DNA from: an uncultured Eubacteriales bacterium
GTDB lineage: Bacteria; Bacillota; Clostridia; Oscillospirales; Acutalibacteraceae
Direction: 5' to 3'
Assembly (NCBI GenBank): GCA_900320605.1
Contig: ONSY01000165.1
Coordinates: 1-39,768 of the forward strand
Length of the DNA: 39,768 nucleotides
The notes beneath the pieces were generated by a model. The model was not told where the DNA came from, ran no database searches, and saw only the letters and a list, made by a program, of their open reading frames with translations. A program made the translations under genes and the position numbers. Below are positions 30,135 to 37,422 of the stretch, in pieces; the stretch's first letter is position 1; every line of letters starts with the position of its first letter.

Positions 30135-31949
30135 GTGCAGCCGTATCAGGAGGAGTATGTCCGCAATCTGAAGGAAATCGCGGATCTGCGCCGCTTTTAC
30201 CGCGACGGAGAGCCGGATTTCGAGCGCTGGTATCAGAACCGCAGAGAATGCGCCGCCAGAATCCGTACGCTTTCCCGGGAGAACAATGAACTGCTCGGAC
30301 GGGAGCTTTTTCCCGCGCTCGATGGGCTTTTCGGGGCGGACAGCGCCCTGATCGCCGATCTGGAGGAATTCTCCGACGCGCTGATGGACTGGAAAACCAA
30401 TCTCGATATCGGCGTCTACGTCGCGATCCATGACGCGCTGCTCAGTCTGTACCGGATCAGAAAGAGCCGCAACGACATCATCCGCGAGCTGTACAAGCTC
30501 GGAATGGGTCTGTATTATCTGCGCACCTTCCTGACCGGAGTGGACGACGAGGAATCGGACGCGCTGCGCATCCGCAACGGGATGTTCTTCACCGAGGCCG
30601 CCTCATATCTTCGCTACTTTGAGGAAATCGACGATGAAGCCACCAGAGGCTACATCATCCGCGCCTTCGCGAATATCGCGCTGTGCTTGAAGGACTACAA
30701 AAGCCGGATCAACGCTTCCTCCCGGACGCTCCGGATCCTGCGCGACGAGCATTACCGGGAACTCGCGCCGGGGCTTCCCTGGCAGGCGTTTCTCCGCGCC
30801 ACGCACCAGCAGATGAGCACGAACCGCGCCGGGCTTTCGCGCGGAAATCTTACGACCGCGGAGCTTTCGGAGGTGCTCGATTCCTGCCACGAGGTGTTCA
30901 AACCCGAGGAGCAGGCGGACAATCCGAGCATCCGCTGGCTCTGGCCGTATTACGAGATGGAATACAACTGCGGCTACGTGAATCTGAAAACGACGCTCGA
31001 CCGCATGGAGGAGCTGATCGCCGCCACAAAGTACGATCAGTACGATATGTCCGGATTGTACGGAAACGTTCAGCTCGCCATCTATTACGGGCGGTTCATG
31101 CGGGATAACCCTTCGCTCCGCGAGGAGGAAAAACGCGTCCGCTTCCTGGAATTCTCCTACCGGAAGATGCTTGAGACGATGATGACCTGTCCGCCGGAGC
31201 TTTTCAACAATTACTTCGTCTATACAATCGCCTCCCTTATTTCCGGCTTCTACGAGATGGAGGGCGGGCTTTCCTACCGGGAGGTAATGGAGCTGCTGAT
31301 GCAGCGCTACGCGGGAGAACTCTACATACGCTCGCGCAGGACGGGGGAAATGATGCGCGTGATCAGCGCGGCGGTCTTTGACGCGAATCCGCGCTTTTTC
31401 GATGAAATCCCGCAGATCGGCGAAATCAGCAATCCCGAAATAAAGCGGGAAGCGCTGCTTGCGTACGCCTGTGACTGCGGTCTGTTCTGCGATTTCGGAC
31501 TGCTCAAGATGAACTTCGAGCGCACGATGCAGTCGCGCAGCCTCTTTGAGAACGAATATCAGATGTCCTGTCTGCATACCGTATCCGGGTATGACGATCT
31601 TTCCCGCCGCGCTTCCACGGCTACGTTCGCGGATATCGCCCTTGGACATCACGCCTATTACAGCGGCGCGGGCGGATATCCGAAAAAATATGTCAGAAAC
31701 ACTTCGCCCTACCGTCAGATGACGGATATCGCGGCGGTCGTGTCCTTCCTCTGCGATGAGTGGGAGAAATCCCCCGCTCGGGATGTTTCCGCGATGCTTC
31801 CGAAGGAAACCGGCAGGTTCTCGCCGGTGATTCTCTCCTTTGTACAGGATGCGGGCGTGAGCGGCCAGCTTCTGAACATACTCTCCGGCGACGACCGCCC
31901 GTATTACAGAACCATTCACCAGAAGCTCTTCTCGCTCGGGAACGCGTAG
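30135..31949 (+). CDS. Large helical protein with a degenerate HD-GYP domain
   Basis: 604 residues, no signal peptide or membrane helix. The first 380 residues are helical and TPR-like with no family I recognise. Residues about 385-545 fit an HD-GYP domain: YIRSRRTGEMMRVI (the usual His replaced by R399), CGLFCDFGLLKM (aligned to the AGLLHDIGKIKI pattern, His replaced by C452, D453 kept), LHTVSG (H481), and ALGHHAYYSGAGGYPKKY (HH 505-506, GGYP 513-516), then DIAAVVSFL. Two metal ligands are lost, so hydrolysis of c-di-GMP is doubtful and a binding or scaffold role is possible. Start GTG 30135 behind AGGAGG, 45 bases after the kinase gene; probably the same transcript. Confidence 0.7.
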   Translation: MQPYQEEYVRNLKEIADLRRFYRDGEPDFERWYQNRRECAARIRTLSRENNELLGRELFPALDGLFGADSALIADLEEFSDALMDWKTNLDIGVYVAIHDALLSLYRIRKSRNDIIRELYKLGMGLYYLRTFLTGVDDEESDALRIRNGMFFTEAASYLRYFEEIDDEATRGYIIRAFANIALCLKDYKSRINASSRTLRILRDEHYRELAPGLPWQAFLRATHQQMSTNRAGLSRGNLTTAELSEVLDSCHEVFKPEEQADNPSIRWLWPYYEMEYNCGYVNLKTTLDRMEELIAATKYDQYDMSGLYGNVQLAIYYGRFMRDNPSLREEEKRVRFLEFSYRKMLETMMTCPPELFNNYFVYTIASLISGFYEMEGGLSYREVMELLMQRYAGELYIRSRRTGEMMRVISAAVFDANPRFFDEIPQIGEISNPEIKREALLAYACDCGLFCDFGLLKMNFERTMQSRSLFENEYQMSCLHTVSGYDDLSRRASTATFADIALGHHAYYSGAGGYPKKYVRNTSPYRQMTDIAAVVSFLCDEWEKSPARDVSAMLPKETGRFSPVILSFVQDAGVSGQLLNILSGDDRPYYRTIHQKLFSLGNA

Positions 31950-32040
31950 AAAGAGTGAAACATAAAAGCACGCCCTCTGACGGATCAGGAATAATCCTCT
32001 CCGGCAGGGGGTTTCGTTTTGCAAAAATCCCATTTTTCTC

Positions 32041-32069
32041 TTGATTGGAACTATCCCATATGATATATT
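32041..32069 (+). promoter_or_regulatory. Promoter of the flavoprotein/isomerase/VOC cassette
   Basis: TTGATT (32041-32046), 17-base spacer ending in TGA, TATATT (32064-32069). The leader carries a hairpin, TCTTTCCGG (32097-32105) with CCGGAAAGA (32113-32121), well before the AGGAGG ribosome site. Confidence 0.7.
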
Positions 32070-32157
32070 TGTAATATAGAATAATTATTCCGCGATTCTT
32101 TCCGGGTTTCGACCGGAAAGACAGGCTGGATTCACAAAGAAAACAGGAGGAGTTGTT

Positions 32158-32802
32158 ATGGGCAGAAAAATCATCGCCGTCAACGCCGGCCCGAGAATCG
32201 GGTGGAATACGGACACGCTGATTACGCAGGCGTCGAAGGGGGCGCAGAGCGCCGGAGCCGAGGTGGTCCGGTTCGATCTGTTCCGACTGGAGCGGTACAC
32301 AGGCTGTATTTCATGCTTCGGCTGCAAGAGAGAGAAAAACAAGGGCCGCTGTGTCTGCCGTGACGGACTGACCCCGGTGCTGGACGCGATCCGCGAATCG
32401 GACGGGCTGATCATCGGATCTCCGAATTATCTCGGTCAGCTGACCGCCTCGTTCCGCGCGCTGTATGAACGCCTCATTTTCCAGAGCCTGACCTACAACC
32501 GGGAAAATCCGTGCTGCAGACAGACCGAAGTTCCGGTGCTGCTTCTCATGACGAGCAACGCGCAGGATACCGCGTATACGCCGCTTCTGGAGAATTATCA
32601 GCAGACGCTGACCCGTTTCGTCGGTCCGACGCAGACGTTTGTCAGCGGAGATACGCTCCAGCTTTCCGACTACAGCAGAACGGACTGGAAATGGACCATG
32701 TTCAATCCCGAGGCGAAAAAGCTCCGCCACGACACCGTCTTCCCGCAGGAGTGCGAGAAGGTGTTTGAACTCGGCGCGAAACTCGCGGGACGCGAAGGTT
32801 AA
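32158..32802 (+). CDS. Flavodoxin-fold NAD(P)H-dependent FMN reductase
   Basis: 214 residues of the NADPH-dependent FMN reductase/iron-sulfur flavoprotein family: IIAVNAGPRIGWNTDTLI (FMN phosphate loop at the N-terminus), YTGCISCFGCK (residues about 47-57, the Cys-rich loop) and SDGLIIGSPNYLGQLTASFRALYERL (flavin-ring loop). KGRCVC adds two more cysteines, so a 4Fe-4S cluster or a redox disulfide is possible. It transfers electrons from NAD(P)H to an unknown acceptor in the cytosol. It is the first gene of a cassette with a sugar isomerase-like gene 21 bases downstream and a VOC protein gene after that. Start ATG 32158 behind AGGAGG. Confidence 0.87.
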   Translation: MGRKIIAVNAGPRIGWNTDTLITQASKGAQSAGAEVVRFDLFRLERYTGCISCFGCKREKNKGRCVCRDGLTPVLDAIRESDGLIIGSPNYLGQLTASFRALYERLIFQSLTYNRENPCCRQTEVPVLLLMTSNAQDTAYTPLLENYQQTLTRFVGPTQTFVSGDTLQLSDYSRTDWKWTMFNPEAKKLRHDTVFPQECEKVFELGAKLAGREG

Positions 32803-32823
32803 GAAAACCGGGAGGAGATACGT

Positions 32824-33618
32824 ATGATTATAGCCGGCAGAACCCAGCTGCTCGATTCCGCTTCGTACCCGGACGCGGTGCGGCGTCTGTCAAAACTGGG
32901 ATACGACGGGATCGAGGTCGGAATCTATGACCGCACATTTACGCCGCGCGAAGCTTTTTTCCGCGGGGACTTCCCAGAGACGATCCTCAGAGCGTTTGAG
33001 GAAAACAACGTCAGGGCCTGGAGCGTAGGCGCCCATATGGACTATACGCAGGACGCCGAGCATTTTGAGGCGGTTGAAAAGGCGATTTCTGTCGCGAGGA
33101 AGATTTCAACGAAAATCGTGATCATCTCGGGACCGTTTAAAAACGCGGAAGAACCGTTCGAAATCCAGTGGAAGCGCCAGATTGAGGCGCTTCAGCACCT
33201 GAGCGACACCGCGGAACGGGAAGGGATTTATCTCGCCGTGGAATACGAACCGGGCTTCGTGATCGACAATCACGAACTCCTCCTTCAGGCGTTTTCCGAA
33301 GTCGGATCCTCCGCGCTGCGCGTCAACGCCGATATCGGGCACTTCTTCCTTCTGGAAAAGGACCCGATCGGTACGATCGAGACGCTCAGGGATCTGATCG
33401 TCCACGCGCATGTTGAGAACATGAAAACCGGAATTCACAACCATCTTGTTCCTTATGAGGGAGATATGGATCTGCGCGTGTATTTCCGGAAACTTCGCGA
33501 GATCGGATTCGACGGGATCGCGTCCTTTGACGCGTACCAGTACGATTATGAGGCGGTCTCGGAAAAATCCGTGCGGTATTTCAAAAATCTTCTCAGAGAG
33601 ATCGAAAAGGACGCCTGA
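32824..33618 (+). CDS. Sugar phosphate isomerase/epimerase family TIM barrel
   Basis: 264 residues of the xylose isomerase-like/AP endonuclease 2 fold. Landmarks are LGYDGIEVGIYDR, the metal ligands Glu in VEYEPGF, Asp in NADIGHF, His in VHAHVENMK and a late acidic position near SFDAYQYD. The family includes inosose dehydratases, hydroxypyruvate isomerases, tagatose/psicose 3-epimerases and C-glycoside-cleaving enzymes, so the substrate stays open. It follows the flavoprotein gene closely and precedes a VOC gene. Start ATG 32824 behind GGGAGGAG. Confidence 0.85.
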   Translation: MIIAGRTQLLDSASYPDAVRRLSKLGYDGIEVGIYDRTFTPREAFFRGDFPETILRAFEENNVRAWSVGAHMDYTQDAEHFEAVEKAISVARKISTKIVIISGPFKNAEEPFEIQWKRQIEALQHLSDTAEREGIYLAVEYEPGFVIDNHELLLQAFSEVGSSALRVNADIGHFFLLEKDPIGTIETLRDLIVHAHVENMKTGIHNHLVPYEGDMDLRVYFRKLREIGFDGIASFDAYQYDYEAVSEKSVRYFKNLLREIEKDA

Positions 33619-33673
33619 CAGTCTTTTCTAAGATAGACAAAAACGAAAATCAGACAATAAAAAAGGAGTATTA

Positions 33674-34174
33674 ATGGAAAACAAGAACTCGATCGGAACA
33701 AATGTCCTCTGCCATGTGGCGATCCTCGTAAAAGACATCCGCAGGGCGGTTGACAACTGGGCCGCGATTCTCGGCGTGGAAAAGCCGAACATCTGGAATC
33801 TTCCGGACGCGAAAACCGTTCCGTCGTTCACGAGAGGGGAGTCCGGAGACTACACGGACTGCCAGCTCGCGGTATTCGATCTGGAGAACGCGAAAATCGA
33901 ACTCTGCCAGCCCGGTCAGAATCCGAGCCCCTGGAAAGAAGCGCTCGACAAATACGGCGAGGGCGTACAGCACGTGAGCTTCGTTGTCCCGGACCGCAAT
34001 CAGGCGAACCGCGCGCTTGAGGGAATCGGTGTTCCTCCGGCGTATCATATCGGATACTGGCCGACCACCACCTACGCGTTCTTCGACAGCAAGGACCAGC
34101 TCGGCGTTGAGATCAATATCAAAACCGACGAGGACAACACGGAAAAAATCGCTTCCCTGATCAAAAACCTCTGA
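33674..34174 (+). CDS. VOC-family protein (methylmalonyl-CoA epimerase-like)
   Basis: 166 residues: LCHVAILVKDIRRAVDNWA at the start (first metal His), then LAVFDLENAKIELCQPGQ, VQHVSFVVPD (second His) and LGVEINIKTD (Glu). The layout is that of methylmalonyl-CoA epimerase and related glyoxalase-fold proteins, but CoA-binding residues cannot be judged. Start ATG 33674 follows AAAGGAG. It is the third gene of the flavoprotein/isomerase cassette, and the decayed arabinofuranosidase lies 43 bases downstream in the same direction. Confidence 0.85.
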   Translation: MENKNSIGTNVLCHVAILVKDIRRAVDNWAAILGVEKPNIWNLPDAKTVPSFTRGESGDYTDCQLAVFDLENAKIELCQPGQNPSPWKEALDKYGEGVQHVSFVVPDRNQANRALEGIGVPPAYHIGYWPTTTYAFFDSKDQLGVEINIKTDEDNTEKIASLIKNL

Positions 34175-34216
34175 TGGTTTTCGGTCAGCGGATCCTGAAT
34201 AATCGGAGGAAACCGG

Positions 34217-34721
34217 ATAAAACAGGGAAAAATCGTGATCGACCGTGATTTCACGATCTCGAAGATTGATGAAAAATGTATTCAGCTCCTTTGTGGAGAT
34301 GCTCGGGCGATGCATCTACGGCGGACTCTATGAGCCGGGTCATCCCACCGCGTATGAGGACAGCTTCCGCGGAGACGTACTCGAAAAAGTCCGCGAGATG
34401 AATCTGACAATGAACCGCTTCCCGGAGGTTCCGTATCTCGACGCGCAGGCGGTTCTTAACGACGACGGCGGCGTGACGGTCTTCGCGATCAACCGCAGCC
34501 TCGATGAGCAACTTGAGTTTTCCGCGGTTCTGCGCGGATTTGAGGACTGCCGCGTGAAAGAGCATATCGTTCTGACGGCGGATGATCCGAAGGCGACGAA
34601 CACCGAAGAGAATCCGGACAACGTCGTCCCGACCGCGGACGGCGACGCCGTCTGTGAAAACGGCGTCCTGAAGTCCACGCTGCGGAAAATGTCCTGGAAT
34701 GTGATCCGTCTTTTCAAGTAA
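34217..34721 (+). pseudogene. abfA: Alpha-L-arabinofuranosidase (GH51) pseudogene with three lesions
   Basis: A ribosome site GGAGG (34205-34209) is followed by ATA AAA CAG GGA, where ATG is expected: the start codon is lost. The frame then reads GKIVIDRDFTISKID, the usual GH51 N-terminus. At the A-run 34272-34276 one extra A shifts the frame; in the other frame it continues FSSFVEMLGRCIYGGLYEPG and VREMNLTMNRFPE. There the sequence jumps (near 34428) to VPYLDAQAVLNDDGGVTVFA, DCRVKEHIVLTADDP, NPDNVVP and KMSWNVIRLFK, the GH51 C-terminal beta domain. About 340 residues, including both catalytic glutamates, are missing. Normal length is about 500 residues; about 155 remain. Confidence 0.85.
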
Positions 34722-34740
34722 TCTGAAAAATATAAAAAAA

Positions 34741-34778
34741 CTCCCGCCGCGATCCTTCAAAGGAACTTGCGGCGGGAG
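34741..34778 (-). terminator. Terminator of the convergent SDR gene
   Basis: CTCCCGCCGC (34741-34750) pairs with GCGGCGGGAG (34769-34778). On the minus strand it is followed by TTTTTTTATA, so it ends the minus-strand SDR transcript. Confidence 0.8.
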
Positions 34779-34798
34779 CAGCACTGGCTGTTGACGAC

Positions 34799-34834
34799 CG
34801 TGAGGGAGAGTGATTTTCCTTCACGGCTTTTTTC
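34799..34834 (+). terminator. Plus-strand terminator after the arabinofuranosidase pseudogene
   Basis: CCGTGAGGGA pairs with TCCTTCACGG (10 bp with one G-U), followed by CTTTTTTC. It reaches the stop codon of the convergent SDR gene. Confidence 0.75.
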
Positions 34835-35551
34835 TTACCAGGGGTATTCTTCTCCTTCGTATGTCACGAAAACGGGGCCGTCGTAGTCGGTGCGCTTCTT
34901 CTCGATAAGCAGGCGCATCATCTCCGCGTTGTCGTACGGGTCGCACGGCGCGGGAGAGGGAAGATGCGTGCGCATCCAGCCCGGCTGGATGCAGATGACG
35001 TTCATCCGGTGATCTTCCTTGTATTTGTTGTGAAGCAGCAGCGTGCCCATGTTGAGGGCGGCTTTTGACATGCAGTACTCATACATGGTGTCGCTGCGGA
35101 AGCAGGCGCCCATGCTGCCGGCTTCCGAGGTGATGTTCGCGACGATGGCGGGCATTCTGCTCGCGTAGAGCAGCGGGAAGAAGGCTTTCGTGACGCGCAG
35201 CGCGCCGACCGCGGTGACGTTGAACACTTCGGCGATCTGATCGAGATCCGCCTCCTCGATGGTGGCGGGATAGTATTTCGTCGTCATGACGGCGTTGTTG
35301 ATCAGGACGTCGATGCAGGGCACCAGGGCCTCGATCTCCTTCTCGGCCTTCTCGACGGACGCGGTGTCCGCAATGTCCATCGTTACGACGGAGAGCTGAT
35401 TGCCGTACTGTTTGATCAGTTCGTCCAAATCCGGCGAGGGACGTCGGACGGTGGCGATGACACGGTCGCCGTTTTCAAGGTAACGCTTCACAAAGTTGTA
35501 GCCGAGGCCCGGCGCGGTGCCGGCTCCGGTGATCATTACGTTCTGGGCCAT
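34835..35551 (-). CDS. SDR-family oxidoreductase
   Basis: 238 residues. TGAGTAPGLG (8-17) is the nucleotide-binding loop; basic residues follow strand 2 (ATVRRPSPD), favouring NADP(H). INNA (84-87), S142 (NITSEAG) and YEYCMSKAA (Y159, K163) complete the active site. It is shorter than the other SDR in the window and only distantly similar. The substrate is unknown. ATG 35551 has a GGAGGTAATACC ribosome site. It is transcribed alone from the promoter at 35601-35629, divergent from the GH39 operon. Confidence 0.88.
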   Translation of the reverse strand: MAQNVMITGAGTAPGLGYNFVKRYLENGDRVIATVRRPSPDLDELIKQYGNQLSVVTMDIADTASVEKAEKEIEALVPCIDVLINNAVMTTKYYPATIEEADLDQIAEVFNVTAVGALRVTKAFFPLLYASRMPAIVANITSEAGSMGACFRSDTMYEYCMSKAALNMGTLLLHNKYKEDHRMNVICIQPGWMRTHLPSPAPCDPYDNAEMMRLLIEKKRTDYDGPVFVTYEGEEYPW

Positions 35552-35600
35552 GGTATTACCTCCGTGTTCTTATCTGATACGATTTCTTTTCCTATTTCGA

Positions 35601-35629
35601 ATTATATCACACGCTCGTTCAAAAAGCAA
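35601..35629 (-). promoter_or_regulatory. Promoter of the SDR gene
   Basis: Read on minus: TTGCTT (35624-35629), 17-base spacer ending in TGTGA, TATAAT (35601-35606). TTCGAAAT follows the -10 and resembles half of the palindrome found at 27157, possibly by chance. Confidence 0.7.
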
Positions 35630-35678
35630 ACGGAACATCCGGAAAATTCGGTTTTATCATTAAATTGTCCGCCTTCGG

Positions 35679-35708
35679 TTGACTTGCCCCGCGCGCCGGG
35701 GATATAAT
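35679..35708 (+). promoter_or_regulatory. Promoter of the GH39/esterase operon
   Basis: TTGACT (35679-35684), 18-base GC-rich spacer, TATAAT (35703-35708). Divergent from the SDR promoter about 50 bases away. Confidence 0.75.
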
Positions 35709-35739
35709 GGAAACAGAAATCAACGGGGAGGAATGTGCC

Positions 35740-37386
35740 ATGAAGGAGTCCGTACCGGTTCTCGTCGACGCGGGAAAATGGATCGGGACGCTCGATCATA
35801 CCTGGAACTACATTGGATACGACGAGTGCAACTATACGCTGACGCCCGGCGGAATGGAACTGATCGGGAAGTTCGGCAGACTTGAGAAGCCGTATTACAT
35901 CCGCACGCACCATCTGTTCTGCAGCGGCAACGGCAGACCGGCGCTCAAATGGGGCTCTACGAATATCTATCGCGAGGACGCGCAGGGAAACGCGTTCTAC
36001 GACTATACGATCCTCGACCAGATGATCGGCGTCTGGCTTGACAGTGGATGCAAACCGTTCCTCGAACTCGGCTTCATGCCGCAGGCGCTCGCGGATCCGC
36101 GCGACGCCGCGGACGGAAAAGCCTACCGGCGCGGCTACGGCGCGATCTCGGAATATCAGGTGTTCGGCTGGTGCCAGCCTCCGAAAGATTACGGAAAATG
36201 GTACGATTTCATTCACGCCCTGACGGAGCATCTGCGTGAGAAATACGGGGAGAAGGAAGTCGAAAGCTGGTATTTCGAACTCTGGAACGAACCGGATATC
36301 TTCTATTTCCGCGGCAGCGTTGAGGAATACTGCAGGCTGTTTGACTATACCGAGGCCGCGATCCACGCGGTGATGCCGAACGCGCGTTTCGGCGGTCCCG
36401 CCACGACGGGAAGCGACGACCCCGACGGAAGCGCGAGCCGGTTCCTGCGGGCGTTTCTCGATCATGTGAAAAACGGGATCAATTCCTGTTCCGGACAGAC
36501 GGGAACGCGGATCGATTTCACCTCGTTTCATACCAAAGGCGGGCTGTACCGCAGCGACGCGCTCGCCGAGAAGCAGATTCCCTCCGTGAAGCTGCTGCTC
36601 CAAAACGTCAGGGTGCAGAGCGACATCATCCGCGAGTTCGGCTTCGGGGACCTCGAATGCGTTCTGTCCGAAACCGACCCGGACGCCTGGGCAGCCGGAG
36701 GACGCTACGACAATTTCAATCTGAATTTCCGCAATACGGAGTACTACGCGTCCTATGTCGCGTCGGCGTACAAGAATCTGTACGACCTCGGGCAGAAACA
36801 GGGGATGGATCTGCGGCCGCTCGCCTGGGCGTTCATGTTCGACGGCGAACGGTGCTTTGAGGGAACACGCACGTTTTCAACGCAGGGAATCGACAAGGCG
36901 GTCTTCAATCTGTTCAAACTCTACGCGAAACTCGGGACGCAGCTGGTTTCGCTCAGAAGCGGGCGGGACCTGGATCCGCTCTCGTTCGAAGACCTCAACG
37001 GAACGCGGGAAGGCCCGGAAATCGACGGCTGGGCGACCTGCGGCGGAGCGGATTCGCTCGAGGTGCTTCTTTACTGCCATCACGACGACTGGGACCGGGA
37101 CGACGAGTTTGAGATTTCCCTGAAACTCGAGAACCTTCCGATGAAGGGACCGGTCCGGATCACGCATTACCGGATCGACGCGGATCACTCCAATCCCTGC
37201 GCGCAGTGGGAGAGGCTCGGGAAGCCGGACTGGCCGAACGAGGGACAGCGCGCGGCCATCCTTTCAAGATCCGGTCTGGAGTTTCTCAGCGCGCCCGAGG
37301 TGTCCGACATAGAAGACGGCACGCTCGAACAGCGCTTCACGCTTCCCGTACACGGAATCTCTCTGATTCAGATTCAGAAAATATAG
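35740..37386 (+). CDS. GH39-family glycosidase (beta-xylosidase type)
   Basis: 548 residues, a TIM-barrel glycosidase with a C-terminal beta domain. The acid/base glutamate is E184 in YFELWNEPDIFYF, and the likely nucleophile is E311 in VLSETDPDAW. DFTSFHTKG and AWAFMFDGERCFEGTRTFST fit clan A. The family includes beta-xylosidases and iduronidases; no signal peptide is seen, so it probably cuts imported oligosaccharides inside the cell. ATG 35740 is preferred over the in-frame ATG 35707 because GGGGAGGAAT lies just upstream of 35740 and 35707 overlaps the -10 box. It is followed 36 bases later by an esterase gene. Confidence 0.88.
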   Translation: MKESVPVLVDAGKWIGTLDHTWNYIGYDECNYTLTPGGMELIGKFGRLEKPYYIRTHHLFCSGNGRPALKWGSTNIYREDAQGNAFYDYTILDQMIGVWLDSGCKPFLELGFMPQALADPRDAADGKAYRRGYGAISEYQVFGWCQPPKDYGKWYDFIHALTEHLREKYGEKEVESWYFELWNEPDIFYFRGSVEEYCRLFDYTEAAIHAVMPNARFGGPATTGSDDPDGSASRFLRAFLDHVKNGINSCSGQTGTRIDFTSFHTKGGLYRSDALAEKQIPSVKLLLQNVRVQSDIIREFGFGDLECVLSETDPDAWAAGGRYDNFNLNFRNTEYYASYVASAYKNLYDLGQKQGMDLRPLAWAFMFDGERCFEGTRTFSTQGIDKAVFNLFKLYAKLGTQLVSLRSGRDLDPLSFEDLNGTREGPEIDGWATCGGADSLEVLLYCHHDDWDRDDEFEISLKLENLPMKGPVRITHYRIDADHSNPCAQWERLGKPDWPNEGQRAAILSRSGLEFLSAPEVSDIEDGTLEQRFTLPVHGISLIQIQKI

Positions 37387-37422
37387 AAACAGTTACATCG
37401 ATGGATAAAGAAAAGGGGATTC

